Below are positions 33,806 through 43,354 of a DNA stretch of 64,000 nt, piece by piece (position 1 is the stretch's first letter; every line of letters begins with the position of its first letter). The stretch covers positions 124,001 through 188,000 of the forward strand of contig NZ_JIAF01000001.1 in assembly GCF_000688375.1 (NCBI RefSeq), written 5' to 3'. The notes beneath the pieces were generated by a model that did not search any database, was not told where the DNA came from, and saw nothing but the letters and a program-made list of their open reading frames with translations. Position numbers and translations under genes: made by a program. The stretch is from Prevotella sp. HUN102. GTDB lineage: Bacteria; Bacteroidota; Bacteroidia; Bacteroidales; Bacteroidaceae.

Positions 33806-35848
33806 TTACTCTTCAAAACTGTCTACACCCCTAAATGCTTCTTCAAGTTTCTTGAAATTCGCTTCAGCATCGGGCATTCCGCGCAGATATTCCTTTAGCA
33901 AACTTGACAGATGGTAGTCCCAGAGTTCCTCCATATCCGTTTGATTGAGGAACAAAGCACCGCCAATCTGAAATTCCCGTCCCAATCCTTCAGTTTTCAA
34001 GATTGTATCATTAAGCGCAAACATCCGTTCCCTTGCTTCTCCCTGAATGTTCATATTGTCGGCACTGTCTTTTGCCGATACCTCAATCCACGTGAAACGG
34101 CGGCGCATAGCAAAGTCCATACTCTCCACGCTGCGGTCTATATCGTTCATCGTGCCGATGATATAGACGTTTTCAGGAACGAAAAATCCGTCACGGAAAA
34201 CATCTCCTTGATCCACCAATTCCTGATATTGAGTTTTCACTTTTATTCTGTCTTCCTCTTTTCTATAACCGGGATCAATGGAGAAGAACAGTTCGCCAAA
34301 AATCTTGGATATTTCTCCACGGTTGATTTCGTCGATGATGAAAACGTAATTCTTGTTTTTAACTTCCGACTTAGCGACTTTCAAGTCAGGGTGTTTGCTT
34401 TTAATATCCTCGCCAATGGCAGTAGTATATGGTTTCCAATCCAGTATTTCACCTTTCTCTATATATGCTTTCAGAAATTCTTTCTTCACAACAAATTGTG
34501 TTTTAGCCGTAAAGACAGTAATATTCCGATTTGAATTTGCAGCTATTTTAAAAGGTTTCTTCTGCACAGTAGTTGTGAGTTCTGCTTCCTCACACTCAAT
34601 TAAATTATCTATATACTTTTGATAGATATCTTCAAAATTACCCGTAAAATTCTCATTTTCCAAGGCTTTCTTGCAAAAACTCTTGAAAATTCCGTCTTTA
34701 CGTTCAAAGGCAATATTACCGTTTTCGTCTTTTACAGGGCGCAATCCCTCCACAAAGTCCGAATAATCATACGAAGGATGAAACTGCACCATCTCGTATT
34801 CTGCCCCCATCGCTTCGGCAATTTTGCGGGCAAGGTAAGTTTTTCCTGTGCCGGGTGCGCCGGTCAGTACAATATTCTTGCTTTCTTTTAAAATCTTTAC
34901 GTAGGGTTTATATTGAGACTTTATGTCCATTTCTTCAGATTTATTTCTATACAAATAATTTTCTACATAGAGTGGTATTTCATTCTTATTCAAAGTTCCG
35001 TATGGTATCCATTGTCTTTCAGGGCTTTTTATGTTGAAGTCTTTTGTAGGGATATACCCTTCCTCTTTGAAACAAAGCCACGCAACGTCAATATAATGAG
35101 AATAATAAGATTTATTCCCGTCCTTGTCGGTGCCTGCAAAGTGTATTTGCGACTTATATTTATAGGGCGATAAAGCAATACCCATACCATAAAATCCGTG
35201 ATTATTATTGGTACAGCAAATTATATCACCATTGCAAATCTGCTTAATGAGTTTAAAGGGATAGACAGCACTTTCATCCTGATTTTTATATATGGATTCT
35301 AATTCGGCAGTTGTCGAATCACTGTAATCTTCGTCATTCCATCCAATAGCCATAAGGTTGTTTTCTACAAAACTGTTCCAAGCTATTTGTTTTTGACCCT
35401 TACAATGTGTCGGGGATATGAAATAACATTTGTGTTCTGCTTTTAAATCCTCAACAGATAAATTGTTAGGAATAGAAAAATTGATTTCGTTCTTTTCAAT
35501 CTCCATTCCCAATTCTTTGACAAAATCATAGAATTGTTGCGTCAGAAAATCATCTTTATAATTCTTGTATAACTTTAAATCAGTCAGGTTATTAAGAACT
35601 TCTATTCCGTCTCCACTTCCATAACTCACGGAATGTTTCTCATAAGTATTGTTCTTGAATCCAACAAATCGGCAAGGCGCAAAAAACAATTTGTTGCCGA
35701 AAGATTCTACAATAAATCGTGTAGCATTCTCAAAACGTTCTTTTGCCCATTCTTTTTTCTCTTCCGATCCATCTTTTAGATAAGAATAGAGGGTGTAGAT
35801 ATTCTTTACAACATCTATTCTGTTTTCTACAAAATCAGCTCTTGCCAT
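33806..35848 (-). CDS. mcrB: McrB-type AAA+ GTPase with EVE-like reader domain
   Basis: 680 residues. The C-terminal AAA+ motor has Walker A GAPGTGKT (330-337), Walker B VFIIDEINRGE (about 502-512), and the McrB signature IIGTMNDIDRS (564-572) with arginine finger MRRRFTW. It hydrolyses GTP and drives McrC. An insertion with a second small domain lies between Walker A and B (about 385-500). Residues 140-265 (CYFISPTHCKGQ, WNSFVENNLMAIGW, GDIICCTNNNHGFYGMGIAL) look like an EVE/PUA-like domain that would flip out a modified base. The first 120 residues are unrecognised. Target modification is unknown. Confidence 0.91.
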   Translation of the reverse strand: MARADFVENRIDVVKNIYTLYSYLKDGSEEKKEWAKERFENATRFIVESFGNKLFFAPCRFVGFKNNTYEKHSVSYGSGDGIEVLNNLTDLKLYKNYKDDFLTQQFYDFVKELGMEIEKNEINFSIPNNLSVEDLKAEHKCYFISPTHCKGQKQIAWNSFVENNLMAIGWNDEDYSDSTTAELESIYKNQDESAVYPFKLIKQICNGDIICCTNNNHGFYGMGIALSPYKYKSQIHFAGTDKDGNKSYYSHYIDVAWLCFKEEGYIPTKDFNIKSPERQWIPYGTLNKNEIPLYVENYLYRNKSEEMDIKSQYKPYVKILKESKNIVLTGAPGTGKTYLARKIAEAMGAEYEMVQFHPSYDYSDFVEGLRPVKDENGNIAFERKDGIFKSFCKKALENENFTGNFEDIYQKYIDNLIECEEAELTTTVQKKPFKIAANSNRNITVFTAKTQFVVKKEFLKAYIEKGEILDWKPYTTAIGEDIKSKHPDLKVAKSEVKNKNYVFIIDEINRGEISKIFGELFFSIDPGYRKEEDRIKVKTQYQELVDQGDVFRDGFFVPENVYIIGTMNDIDRSVESMDFAMRRRFTWIEVSAKDSADNMNIQGEARERMFALNDTILKTEGLGREFQIGGALFLNQTDMEELWDYHLSSLLKEYLRGMPDAEANFKKLEEAFRGVDSFEE

Positions 35849-36159
35849 ATTTTATTCTTTGATTAATTTCGTTGCGATAATAGCGTATGCTGCTATCATT
35901 ATTTTGAAAAGGTAATAATAGTATTGCTTTTATTTTGAATAGCTACAAATTTAATAATAATAAATGAATAATGGAAAGCTCTTCGGCTATTTGGGGAAAA
36001 GAATCTGCCTGATGCTGCAAGAAACTTCTTCAGTCGTCATTTCGTATAGGAATATACGCTCTGTTCCTATATCAGTTTGTAAAATTTAATGATCAAAAAA
36101 CGCACAAAATTTTTCTGCGATTTAGAAAAATAATCGACAGATTTGGGAGGAATGGAATG
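35849..36159. other. AT-rich gene-free stretch upstream of mcrB
   Basis: No gene is seen. It must contain the mcrB promoter, but no clear TAnnTTTG with a spaced TTTG is visible on the minus strand. Confidence 0.45.
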
Positions 36160-36275
36160 AGGATTTCGTGCGTTTGAATCTTACTGACCGAAGATTGTTT
36201 TCCATTCTTGCGATAAATGCAATGCGATTGTCGCAGGAATGGAAGGCAAAATAAGGAAGAATGATAGCGAAAATG
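36160..36275 (+). repeat. Interspersed 22-bp-unit element, copy F (diverged)
   Basis: Units start at 36187, 36209 and 36231 (ACCGAAGATTG, TGCGATAAATG, TCGCAGGAATG). The flanks are less clear than in other copies, so the orientation is uncertain. Confidence 0.72.
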
Positions 36276-36514
36276 TGATAGATAATTCAGATATACTGTT
36301 CTATTTGCGAATAAATTTCCAAACAGAATATGCACACTTCGGGTATATAGATTGTAGATGGTTGAGAATAAGCGTTTTAAAATTGCACGCTGAAAACTCC
36401 CGTATTTGAAAAATAGAAATCCTTTGCCGAAAATAATGGAATTATACAGAGGCTTTTGTCATTATTTTTCGGCTGATTCATAGTTCGTTTTTTATGTTTT
36501 TATGCCGAATATGG
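36276..36514. other. Gene-free stretch downstream of hisC
   Basis: No gene, and no strong terminator hairpin recognised after the hisC stop. Confidence 0.45.
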
Positions 36515-37558
36515 TTATTTATATCGGCGCAAAGCTCCGAGCAGTTCGCCGTTTTCTGATTTCGTTCCGATGGTTATTTGCAGACAGTTGTTGCACAAGG
36601 CAACCTTTGTTCTGTTCCGGACGCTGATGCCTTCTGCCGTCAGATAGTCGTAAATAGTCTGGGCATCGGTTACTTTTATGAGAAAGAAATTGGCGTCTGA
36701 GGGATAAACTTCCTCGCAGATGGGCAGTTCCTTGAGGGCTTTCATCATCTTGGAACGCTCCTGAAGGAGGATTTTTATCCAGTCTTCAACATCGAATGGG
36801 TGCTGAAGGGCTTCCAATGCCTGATTCTGTGTGAGGAGATTGATGTTGTAGGGCTGCTTAACCTTGTTGAGCAAGTCGATAATTTCTTTCCGTGCAAAGG
36901 CCATTCCCAGACGTATGGCAGCGCATCCCCACGCTTTTGAGAAGGTATTGAGTACAATGATGTTTGGATATTTCGCCAGTTCTTCCCTGAAAGTCTTTTG
37001 TTTTGAGAAATCGGAATAAGCCTCGTCCGCAACAACGATGCCATCGAAGGTTTCCACTATTTTCTGAATCTCATCACGGTTGAGATTGTTTCCCGTAGGC
37101 GTGTTCGGCGAGCAGAGCCAAATCAGCTTTGTATTCTTGTCGCAGGCAGCAAGTATCTTGTCGGATTCTATGTCGTATCTTTCGTTGAGAAGCACAGGAC
37201 GGTATTCCACGTTGTTGAGGTCTGCGCAGCGTTTATACATTTCTCGGGTCGGTTCTATTGCAACAACGTTGTCTTTCGTTGGTTCGCAGAAGATGCGGTA
37301 GCACAGATCTATGGCTTCGTCGGAGCCGTTTCCGAGGAATATTTCTTCTGCCTTCACTCCTTTGATTTTGGCAATCTTCGCCTTCAAATCTGTTTGGAGA
37401 GGGTCGGGATAACGGTTGAAGGGCTTGTTGTATGGGTTCTCGTCTGCATCGAGGAGCACGTGTGCATTGCGCCCTTCAGGTTGATTGCGTGCATCGGAAT
37501 AAGGAGTAAGTTTCCAGATATTGGGTCTTGTGAGTTCTTCCAAACTTCTCATAGTCAT
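36515..37558 (-). CDS. hisC: Histidinol-phosphate aminotransferase
   Basis: 347 residues of fold-type I PLP aminotransferase, HisC family, acting in histidine synthesis (imidazole acetol phosphate to histidinol phosphate). The start [14 protein letters not shown] is typical of Bacteroidales HisC. Visible are [20 protein letters not shown] (phosphate grip), [20 protein letters not shown], and the PLP-binding [15 protein letters not shown] (lysine). It stands apart from other his genes, so a substrate such as an aromatic amino acid cannot be fully excluded. An in-frame ATG two codons downstream is an equally good start. The SpoU gene ends 85 bp upstream on the same strand. Confidence 0.92.
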   Translation of the reverse strand: MTMRSLEELTRPNIWKLTPYSDARNQPEGRNAHVLLDADENPYNKPFNRYPDPLQTDLKAKIAKIKGVKAEEIFLGNGSDEAIDLCYRIFCEPTKDNVVAIEPTREMYKRCADLNNVEYRPVLLNERYDIESDKILAACDKNTKLIWLCSPNTPTGNNLNRDEIQKIVETFDGIVVADEAYSDFSKQKTFREELAKYPNIIVLNTFSKAWGCAAIRLGMAFARKEIIDLLNKVKQPYNINLLTQNQALEALQHPFDVEDWIKILLQERSKMMKALKELPICEEVYPSDANFFLIKVTDAQTIYDYLTAEGISVRNRTKVALCNNCLQITIGTKSENGELLGALRRYK

Positions 37559-37643
37559 ATCCTTTCAGTTGTTTTGTTTCCTCAAATTTGGTTTTATGGT
37601 TTGCCGATTCTTGCCGTTATGACCGTTTTGTGCGCAGTTGTCG

Positions 37644-38339
37644 TTATCCTCTTCTTTTAAATTCAGAGCATACGATTGACGTTGCGATGGCTACGTTCAG
37701 GGAATCAGCCTTGTGTTCGCTATTTGAAAACGTGGGTATCAGCAGTTTTCTGTTCACTTTCTCCCGTATGGGCTGCGAAATGCCGTTCCCTTCGTTTCCC
37801 ATCACAATGATTCCGCTTTTGCTCAAGGCTTCTTCGTAGATGTTTCTGCCGTCAAGCATTGTTCCGTAGACAGGGAAATCGCCGGGCAGAAATGCGATTA
37901 AGTCTTCTAAGTTGATGTAATGGATATTCACGCGGGCAATGCTTCCCATCGTGGCTTGCACCACTTTCGGGTTCCAACAGTCCACGGTGTCGTTTGAACA
38001 GATGATGTTGTCGATTCCGAACCAGTCTGCAACTCGGATGATTGTTCCCAAATTGCCGGGATCCTGCACGCCGTCGAGCGCAATGGAAAGCGTGGAAAGA
38101 ATGTCGGGAGAGGCACTTTTGGGTTTAAACCTGAACACGCCGAGCATCGGTTGGGGGTGCTGAAGGAAAGAAACTCTCTTTATGTCTTCCGCATCCTCAA
38201 TTATATCTTCCGCCGTGAAGCCTGCATCGAGCAGGTCGTTCACCACTTTTGGTCCTTCGGCAACGAACAAGCCTGCCTTTTCACGGCCTTTCTTGGTTTC
38301 GAGCGAACGGATAAGTTTTATTTTATTCTTTGATATCAC
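37644..38339 (-). CDS. SpoU/TrmH-family RNA 2'-O-methyltransferase
   Basis: 231 residues with an N-terminal substrate-binding domain (KIKLIRSLETKKGREKAGLFVAEGPKVV) and a SPOUT methyltransferase domain. The motifs are VQDPGNLGTIIRVADWFG (motif 1), GIIVMGNEGNGIS (motif 2) and SLNVAIATSI (motif 3), which build the SAM-binding knot. It methylates the 2'-OH of a nucleotide in rRNA or tRNA; the exact site is unknown. The start lies 85 bp from the divergent TamL gene, with a shared promoter region between. Confidence 0.92.
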   Translation of the reverse strand: MISKNKIKLIRSLETKKGREKAGLFVAEGPKVVNDLLDAGFTAEDIIEDAEDIKRVSFLQHPQPMLGVFRFKPKSASPDILSTLSIALDGVQDPGNLGTIIRVADWFGIDNIICSNDTVDCWNPKVVQATMGSIARVNIHYINLEDLIAFLPGDFPVYGTMLDGRNIYEEALSKSGIIVMGNEGNGISQPIREKVNRKLLIPTFSNSEHKADSLNVAIATSIVCSEFKRRG

Positions 38340-38343
38340 ATCG

Positions 38344-38402
38344 CAAATTTACAAAAAACTATCCACTCTCCGTCTTTAACTCTCAACTTTTTAGTATCTT
38401 TG
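38344..38402. promoter_or_regulatory. Divergent promoter region, SpoU gene and TamL gene
   Basis: On the minus strand TAAATTTG (38344-38351), only 5 bp from the SpoU start, would produce a nearly leaderless transcript; on the plus strand TATCTTTG (38395-38402) lies 22 bp before the TamL start. Both are half-promoters only. Confidence 0.5.
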
Positions 38403-38424
38403 CGCAAAAAAGAACAGGTATTCA

Positions 38425-40695
38425 ATGTTTCGCATCAGATTATTCCATCTTCACTTTATATTGGCAATCGGTATTCTGGGAATACTTTTTGCGGCTTGTT
38501 CGGCTGAAAAATTCGTTCCGGATAACGAATATATGCTCGACAAGGTTGAAATAAGGTCGGACGCAAAAGGCATCAATCCGTCGCAACTTGCCCAGTATGT
38601 ACGCCAGAAAGGAAACTCACGATGGTTCTCTTTCTTCAAGATTCCACTCGGAACATACGCGCTTGCAGGCAAGGACACCACGAAATGGATAAACCGAACC
38701 TTGCAGAAAGTGGGTGAGGAACCGGTGCTTTACGACACGGTTCAGGCTCGGCTGTCTTGTGAAGACCTTCGTATCGCAATGAACAATATGGGATATATGA
38801 ACGCTTCGGTGGACATTGACACCAAAGTGAAGGGCAAGAAGCTTACTGCCATCTACAACCTGCACCCCGGCGCACCGTTCGTTATCAAGAATTTCAGTTA
38901 CGACATTGAGGATTCCCTGATAGCTGAGATTCTGAAACCACATCTTCCACAAGGTTTCGATAAGGCGCATCCTCGCCAGTTCACGGTTTCCTCTCTCGAC
39001 GATGAGCGGAAACGACTGACCAAGATACTGAACGATTCGGGTTATTACAGGTTCAATAAAGACTTCATTTATTACAGTGCGGATTCCATTCGAGGCTCAA
39101 AGGAAGTGGATGTTACGCTGCATCTTACCAAATTCAGGGCGAACGGAAAGGCTGAACCTACCTTGCATCCACGCTATTTCATTGATAAAGTGAACATTAT
39201 TCCCGGAGATTCGACGGGCATTCACTTGAGAAAGAGTGTCATTGACGACAATAATCTGATAGAATCGGGTAAATATTTCTCTGCAAGCGACTTGCAAAAG
39301 ACTTATAATAATTTTGCAAGACTGGGTGCTGTGCGCTATACGAACATAGATTTCAGGGAGAAACAAACGTTCGACAACATTATTTTCGGCAGAAACACAT
39401 CGCTGAAAGGTTCGCAACTGCATTATCTTGATGCTGACATAAAGCTCTCCAACAACAAGCCGCACACTATTTCGTTTCAGCCTGAAGGTACGAATACGGC
39501 CGGCGATCTCGGTGTTGCAGGTGCTTTGAGCTATCAGAACAGAAATCTGTTCAAAGGCAGCGAGCTTTTCAGCATAGAGCTGCGTGCAGCTTTCGAGGCA
39601 ATTACGGGTCTGGAAGGCTACGACAACCACAATTATGAGGAATACAGCGTGCAGACTCGCTTGGAGTTTCCCCGATTCCTTGCTCCGTTCGTTACCAGAG
39701 ACTTCAGAAGAAGGAGCAATGCAACCTCTGAAGCCACTGTGAGTTGGGATCTTCAGAACCGGCCGGAGTTTCATCGGCGTGTCTTTTCAGCAGCGTGGAA
39801 ATACCATTGGATGAATCCTCTGAAGCACTTGAAATACGATTTCGACGTCTTCGACCTCAGTTATGTCTATATGCCTTGGATCAGTCAGACTTTCAAGAAG
39901 GATTATCTCGACGACGTTTCAAACCGTAATGCAATTCTTAGATACAATTATGAGGATCTTTTCATAATGAAGATGGGATTTGCAGCAAGCTATAATTACA
40001 ATGATATTGCGATACGTGGACAGGTGGAGTCGGCAGGCAACCTGTTGAGTGGGCTTAATTCCATCTTTAATTTCAAGGAAAACGCCGATGGACAGCACAC
40101 GCTTTTCAACATAGCTTACGCTCAATACATTAAATTCGACTTTGATTTTACAAAGATAATTCGCTTCGACGAACGAAATTCATTGGTACTGCACGGCGAT
40201 TTCGGTATTGCTTGGCCGTTCGGCAACAGTAAGGTGCTGCCCTTTGAAAAGCGATATATTGCCGGTGGAGCCAATTCCGTCCGTGGATGGAGCGTTCGTG
40301 AGCTTGGACCCGGTAAGTTCAAGGGATATGACGGAAGGATAGATTTCATCAATCAGACCGGCGATTTGAAGATAGACCTCAATGCAGAGTATCGCACGCA
40401 TCTGTTCTGGAAGTTCGACGGAGCTGCATTCGTGGACGCCGGTAACATCTGGACATTGCGGGAATATGCTGAACAGCCGGGCGGACAGTTCAAGTTTGAT
40501 GAATTTTATAAGCAGTTGGCAGTTGCGTATGGCCTCGGTTTGCGCTTGAATTTCGATTATTTCATTCTCCGTCTTGATGCAGGTATGAAGGCTATAAACC
40601 CTTCTTATGAAACAAGCAAGGAGCATTTTGCCATCTTCCATCCGAACTTAGGGCGCGATTTCAAGCTGCATTTTGCTGTCGGACTCCCATTCTAA
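38425..40695 (+). CDS. TamL-type BamA-superfamily outer-membrane lipoprotein
   Basis: 756 residues. The signal sequence ends in ILFAACSAEKFVPDNEY, a lipobox with Cys at about residue 27 (GILFAAC), so it is predicted to be a lipoprotein. POTRA-like repeats follow (LDKVEIRSD, FVIKNFSYDI, FIDKVNIIPGD), then a C-terminal surface-antigen barrel with AGGANSVRGWSVRELGPG (the VRGW/Y motif of Omp85 proteins) and a final strand ending LHFAVGLPF. In Bacteroidetes a lipid-modified TamA homologue (TamL) works with TamB in outer-membrane biogenesis; TamB is not in view. A hairpin (40770-40810) follows. Confidence 0.9.
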   Translation: MFRIRLFHLHFILAIGILGILFAACSAEKFVPDNEYMLDKVEIRSDAKGINPSQLAQYVRQKGNSRWFSFFKIPLGTYALAGKDTTKWINRTLQKVGEEPVLYDTVQARLSCEDLRIAMNNMGYMNASVDIDTKVKGKKLTAIYNLHPGAPFVIKNFSYDIEDSLIAEILKPHLPQGFDKAHPRQFTVSSLDDERKRLTKILNDSGYYRFNKDFIYYSADSIRGSKEVDVTLHLTKFRANGKAEPTLHPRYFIDKVNIIPGDSTGIHLRKSVIDDNNLIESGKYFSASDLQKTYNNFARLGAVRYTNIDFREKQTFDNIIFGRNTSLKGSQLHYLDADIKLSNNKPHTISFQPEGTNTAGDLGVAGALSYQNRNLFKGSELFSIELRAAFEAITGLEGYDNHNYEEYSVQTRLEFPRFLAPFVTRDFRRRSNATSEATVSWDLQNRPEFHRRVFSAAWKYHWMNPLKHLKYDFDVFDLSYVYMPWISQTFKKDYLDDVSNRNAILRYNYEDLFIMKMGFAASYNYNDIAIRGQVESAGNLLSGLNSIFNFKENADGQHTLFNIAYAQYIKFDFDFTKIIRFDERNSLVLHGDFGIAWPFGNSKVLPFEKRYIAGGANSVRGWSVRELGPGKFKGYDGRIDFINQTGDLKIDLNAEYRTHLFWKFDGAAFVDAGNIWTLREYAEQPGGQFKFDEFYKQLAVAYGLGLRLNFDYFILRLDAGMKAINPSYETSKEHFAIFHPNLGRDFKLHFAVGLPF

Positions 40696-40769
40696 ACTGC
40701 TTCCGACACGAAAATGTATCAGAAACCCTGCTGAAACTCCTGACGATTTTGCGATAGTTCTGCAAAGAA

Positions 40770-40810
40770 AAAGTCCATTGATTCCCCTGTTTGGAAAATC
40801 AATGGACTTT
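40770..40810. terminator. Bidirectional terminator between convergent genes
   Basis: A perfect 14-bp stem AAAGTCCATTGATT/AATCAATGGACTTT (40770-40783 with 40797-40810) with T/A-rich flanks on both sides serves TamL (plus) and the GH10-like gene (minus). Confidence 0.85.
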
Positions 40811-40893
40811 AATATTTTGCCGTTAGCCTTGATTCTTTGAAACTAATGTCCGGCTTATCTGAATGTATGAAATCTGTTCTTTCGGTTGAAAGA

Positions 40894-42444
40894 CTATAAC
40901 TTTACCTTCTTTCTCTTGCCAATGCTTTCGTTGCTCATTCTGTCTAAAGCCGTAACGACGTATGTGTATCGGGTGCTTCCGTCTCTGTAATTGAGCTTCA
41001 GTATCGTACCTCTCGTGATACAGACAATCTTCGATGGGTCATCGGTATTGATTTCTTCGCCCGGAGCAAACTTGTAGACTACGTATTTATAAGCCTCGTC
41101 GTCCCAACCTGTTCCCTTGGGAGCTTTCCATTGCAGATAGTATTCGCCGTTTTCCTTTCTCACTTTCACTTTCTTGGGCTTCCCCGGGGCGTCATTGTCT
41201 ATGAAAGGCATACTCGGCTGAAGGGCGGGGTAACGCCAATAGTCTGTCTGCAACACAGAACCATAGTTTCCCGGATTGTCTACAACGGACGCTGCATACC
41301 AAAGCACGGTGCCTTGAACGTTTTCTGACTGCTGGTGCAAACGGTGCTTGGCAGGCAACTGATGCGAACGGGGATTCTGTGGGTCGGACGCTTTTACCGT
41401 GCGGAGCACGTCTTCGCCGATATATAAGGGACGATTGCCCGCATATTTGTTCCACCACTGAATCAGTTCTTTGTAATCGGCAGCCTTGTGTCCTATTTCC
41501 CAGTAGATCTGCGGCACACAATAGTCCACCCATCCATTGTTTACCCATTTGAGAACATCGGCATACAGGTCGTCGTAATTCTGAAGACCGCTGGTTCTGC
41601 TTCCTATGTTCGGCGCACTCTTTTGGTTGCGATAGATGCCGAACGGCGATACCCCGAACTTCACCCACGGCTTCACTCTGTGGATGGTTTCGGAGAGTTG
41701 CTTGATAAACATATTCACGTTGTCTCTGCGCCAGTCCTGAATGCTGTTGAATCCTCTGCCATACGTTCTGTATTGCTGCTGATCCGGAATCTGAATGCCC
41801 GGAGCAGGGTAGGGATAGAAGTAATCATCGATGTGGAATCCGTCTACATCGTAGCGTTGAAGGATGTCTTCAACAATCTTGCAGATGTAGTCTCGGTTTT
41901 CGGGAATACCCGGATTGAGTATGCTCAAGCCGTCGTAGGCAAACACACGGTTGGGAAACTGCCGTGCAACGTGGTTGGACGCCAACTCGTTTGTAGTCTT
42001 TGTCTTTGCACGATAGGGATTGATCCAAGCGTGAAGCTCCATTCCGCGCTTGTGGCATTCGTCGATCATCCATTGCAATGGATCCCAATACGGATTGGGA
42101 GCAACGCCCTGTCTTCCCGTAAGAAACTTACTCCAAGGCTCATACTTGCTGGGGTAGAGGGCATCGCACTCTGCACGAACCTGAAAGATAATGGCATTTA
42201 CGCCGTATTTCTGCAACTGATTCAGTTGGGAAGTGAGCGTTCGCTGCATCTGTTGGGTGCCAATGCCCTGAAACTGTCCGTTCACACACTGTATCCAAGC
42301 TCCTCTGAACTCTCGTTTTTTCGGGCGACTTGCCGAAAAAGCAAAATTGCTTGCACATAAAAACATTATGGCAAGCATTGCAACTTTTAAAATGCAGGAC
42401 TTATTCATCTCCAATTTAATATGTATATATTTCTTGTTTATCAA
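40894..42444 (-). CDS. GH10-like (GHL10/DUF187) family secreted hydrolase
   Basis: 516 residues. After a signal segment (MNKSCILKVAMLAIMFLCASNFAFSA-like) comes a TIM-barrel of the glycosyl-hydrolase-like 10 family: REFRGAWIQCVNGQ, YGVNAIIFQVRAECDALYPS, CHKRGMELHAWINPYRA, YDVDGFHIDDYFYP and WVKFGVSPFGIYRN. An FN3-like domain closes the protein (PGKPKKVKVRKENGEYYLQW). Family substrates are poorly known; cell-wall or glycan cleavage in the periplasm is inferred. The start may be the ATG 36 bp downstream (42408), where the signal peptide proper begins. It is 2 bp after the Spy-like gene, the end of a five-gene operon. Confidence 0.85.
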   Translation of the reverse strand: MINKKYIHIKLEMNKSCILKVAMLAIMFLCASNFAFSASRPKKREFRGAWIQCVNGQFQGIGTQQMQRTLTSQLNQLQKYGVNAIIFQVRAECDALYPSKYEPWSKFLTGRQGVAPNPYWDPLQWMIDECHKRGMELHAWINPYRAKTKTTNELASNHVARQFPNRVFAYDGLSILNPGIPENRDYICKIVEDILQRYDVDGFHIDDYFYPYPAPGIQIPDQQQYRTYGRGFNSIQDWRRDNVNMFIKQLSETIHRVKPWVKFGVSPFGIYRNQKSAPNIGSRTSGLQNYDDLYADVLKWVNNGWVDYCVPQIYWEIGHKAADYKELIQWWNKYAGNRPLYIGEDVLRTVKASDPQNPRSHQLPAKHRLHQQSENVQGTVLWYAASVVDNPGNYGSVLQTDYWRYPALQPSMPFIDNDAPGKPKKVKVRKENGEYYLQWKAPKGTGWDDEAYKYVVYKFAPGEEINTDDPSKIVCITRGTILKLNYRDGSTRYTYVVTALDRMSNESIGKRKKVKL

Positions 42445-42446
42445 TA

Positions 42447-42857
42447 TTATTTAGTGGTTTTCTTGAAATACTGGCGATGGAATTTCCGTTCAGCCTTCAA
42501 AACGGCATTGAGTTTCAAGGCAGAAAGCACTCTCAGCATCTTCTGATGGTATTCCTTTTCCACCTGTTTCATATTTATGTTCAGGTCGTCTGTCATTGTA
42601 ATTGCATTCCTCGCCTCGCTTTCCGTTGCGGCATTGCACTTCTTGTGTTGTCGAATCTGCTTGTGAATGGCACGCTGCCTTTCTTTCATCTCATCATAGA
42701 TGGGGAAGAACTTTGCCGCTTCGTCATCCGTCAGACTTGCGGAAGAACGGATGTACTGGTGTAATTCTGTTCTGAACTTCTGTGGATTAAATTTCTTCTG
42801 CGCATTGATGCTCAGGGCGCAAACGAATATTGTGATAAATAGAATGAATCTTTTCAT
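42447..42857 (-). CDS. Small exported Spy/CpxP-like protein
   Basis: 136 residues with signal peptide (MKRFILFITIFVCALSINAQ), then a charged all-helical body: SASLTDDEAAKFFPIYDEMKER, RAIHKQIRQHKKCN, and a C-terminal basic helix (LNAVLKAERKFHRQYFKK). The LTDDEAAKFFPIYDEM segment recalls the LTxxQ repeats of Spy/CpxP periplasmic stress proteins, and such proteins are often found in ECF sigma operons of Bacteroidetes. It lies 19 bp after the anti-sigma-like gene. A role as sensor or chaperone in an envelope stress regulon is inference. Confidence 0.75.
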   Translation of the reverse strand: MKRFILFITIFVCALSINAQKKFNPQKFRTELHQYIRSSASLTDDEAAKFFPIYDEMKERQRAIHKQIRQHKKCNAATESEARNAITMTDDLNINMKQVEKEYHQKMLRVLSALKLNAVLKAERKFHRQYFKKTTK

Positions 42858-42876
42858 ACTGTTTGGCTGTTACCTG

Positions 42877-43269
42877 TTAATTTTCCGACATATATGCGTA
42901 CATATCGTCTTCGTCAATCATCATATAATCTACTGCTTCGTCTACGGCATCCGTGCTTACGGTATCTCTCTGTGTGCTTTTTTCAACAAACTTGGTAGCC
43001 ACTTGCTTCTCCTCATTGTTTTCCTTTGCCAGAAAACTGTTATAAGAAAGATAGGCAACGAACACAAGTCCTACGACCGATGCTGCCATCAATACCGGCT
43101 TCAGTTTGCTGAAAATACTTACTTTCTTAGCATTTGATACATTTACACTCGAATCCTCTGCCGGAAACTGTGCGATGATTCTGTCTGAAAGATTCTCAAA
43201 ATAATCTTCAGGAACTGTGAACGGCCGCTTGTTTCCAAATTCTGAATGTAAATTACTCTCGATGTCCAT
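42877..43269 (-). CDS. Single-span anti-sigma-factor-like protein
   Basis: 130 residues. The cytoplasmic N-terminal part has FTVPEDYFENLSDRIIAQ, typical of small Bacteroidetes proteins paired with ECF sigma factors; one membrane segment (PVLMAASVVGLVFVAYLSY, about 58-77) follows, then an acidic periplasmic tail (DEAVDYMMIDEDDMYAYMSEN). No classical zinc anti-sigma motif is present. Position directly after the sigma factor (85 bp gap) supports the role. The acidic tail could be a signal-sensing or protease-recognition part, but this is inference. Confidence 0.75.
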   Translation of the reverse strand: MDIESNLHSEFGNKRPFTVPEDYFENLSDRIIAQFPAEDSSVNVSNAKKVSIFSKLKPVLMAASVVGLVFVAYLSYNSFLAKENNEEKQVATKFVEKSTQRDTVSTDAVDEAVDYMMIDEDDMYAYMSEN

Positions 43270-43354
43270 AGTAAAAATAAAATCTTTTATTATCAGTTTG
43301 TTATATATCTTATGACGAACCGAACAAGAATAGGTTTAATCTCTATGATGAATT

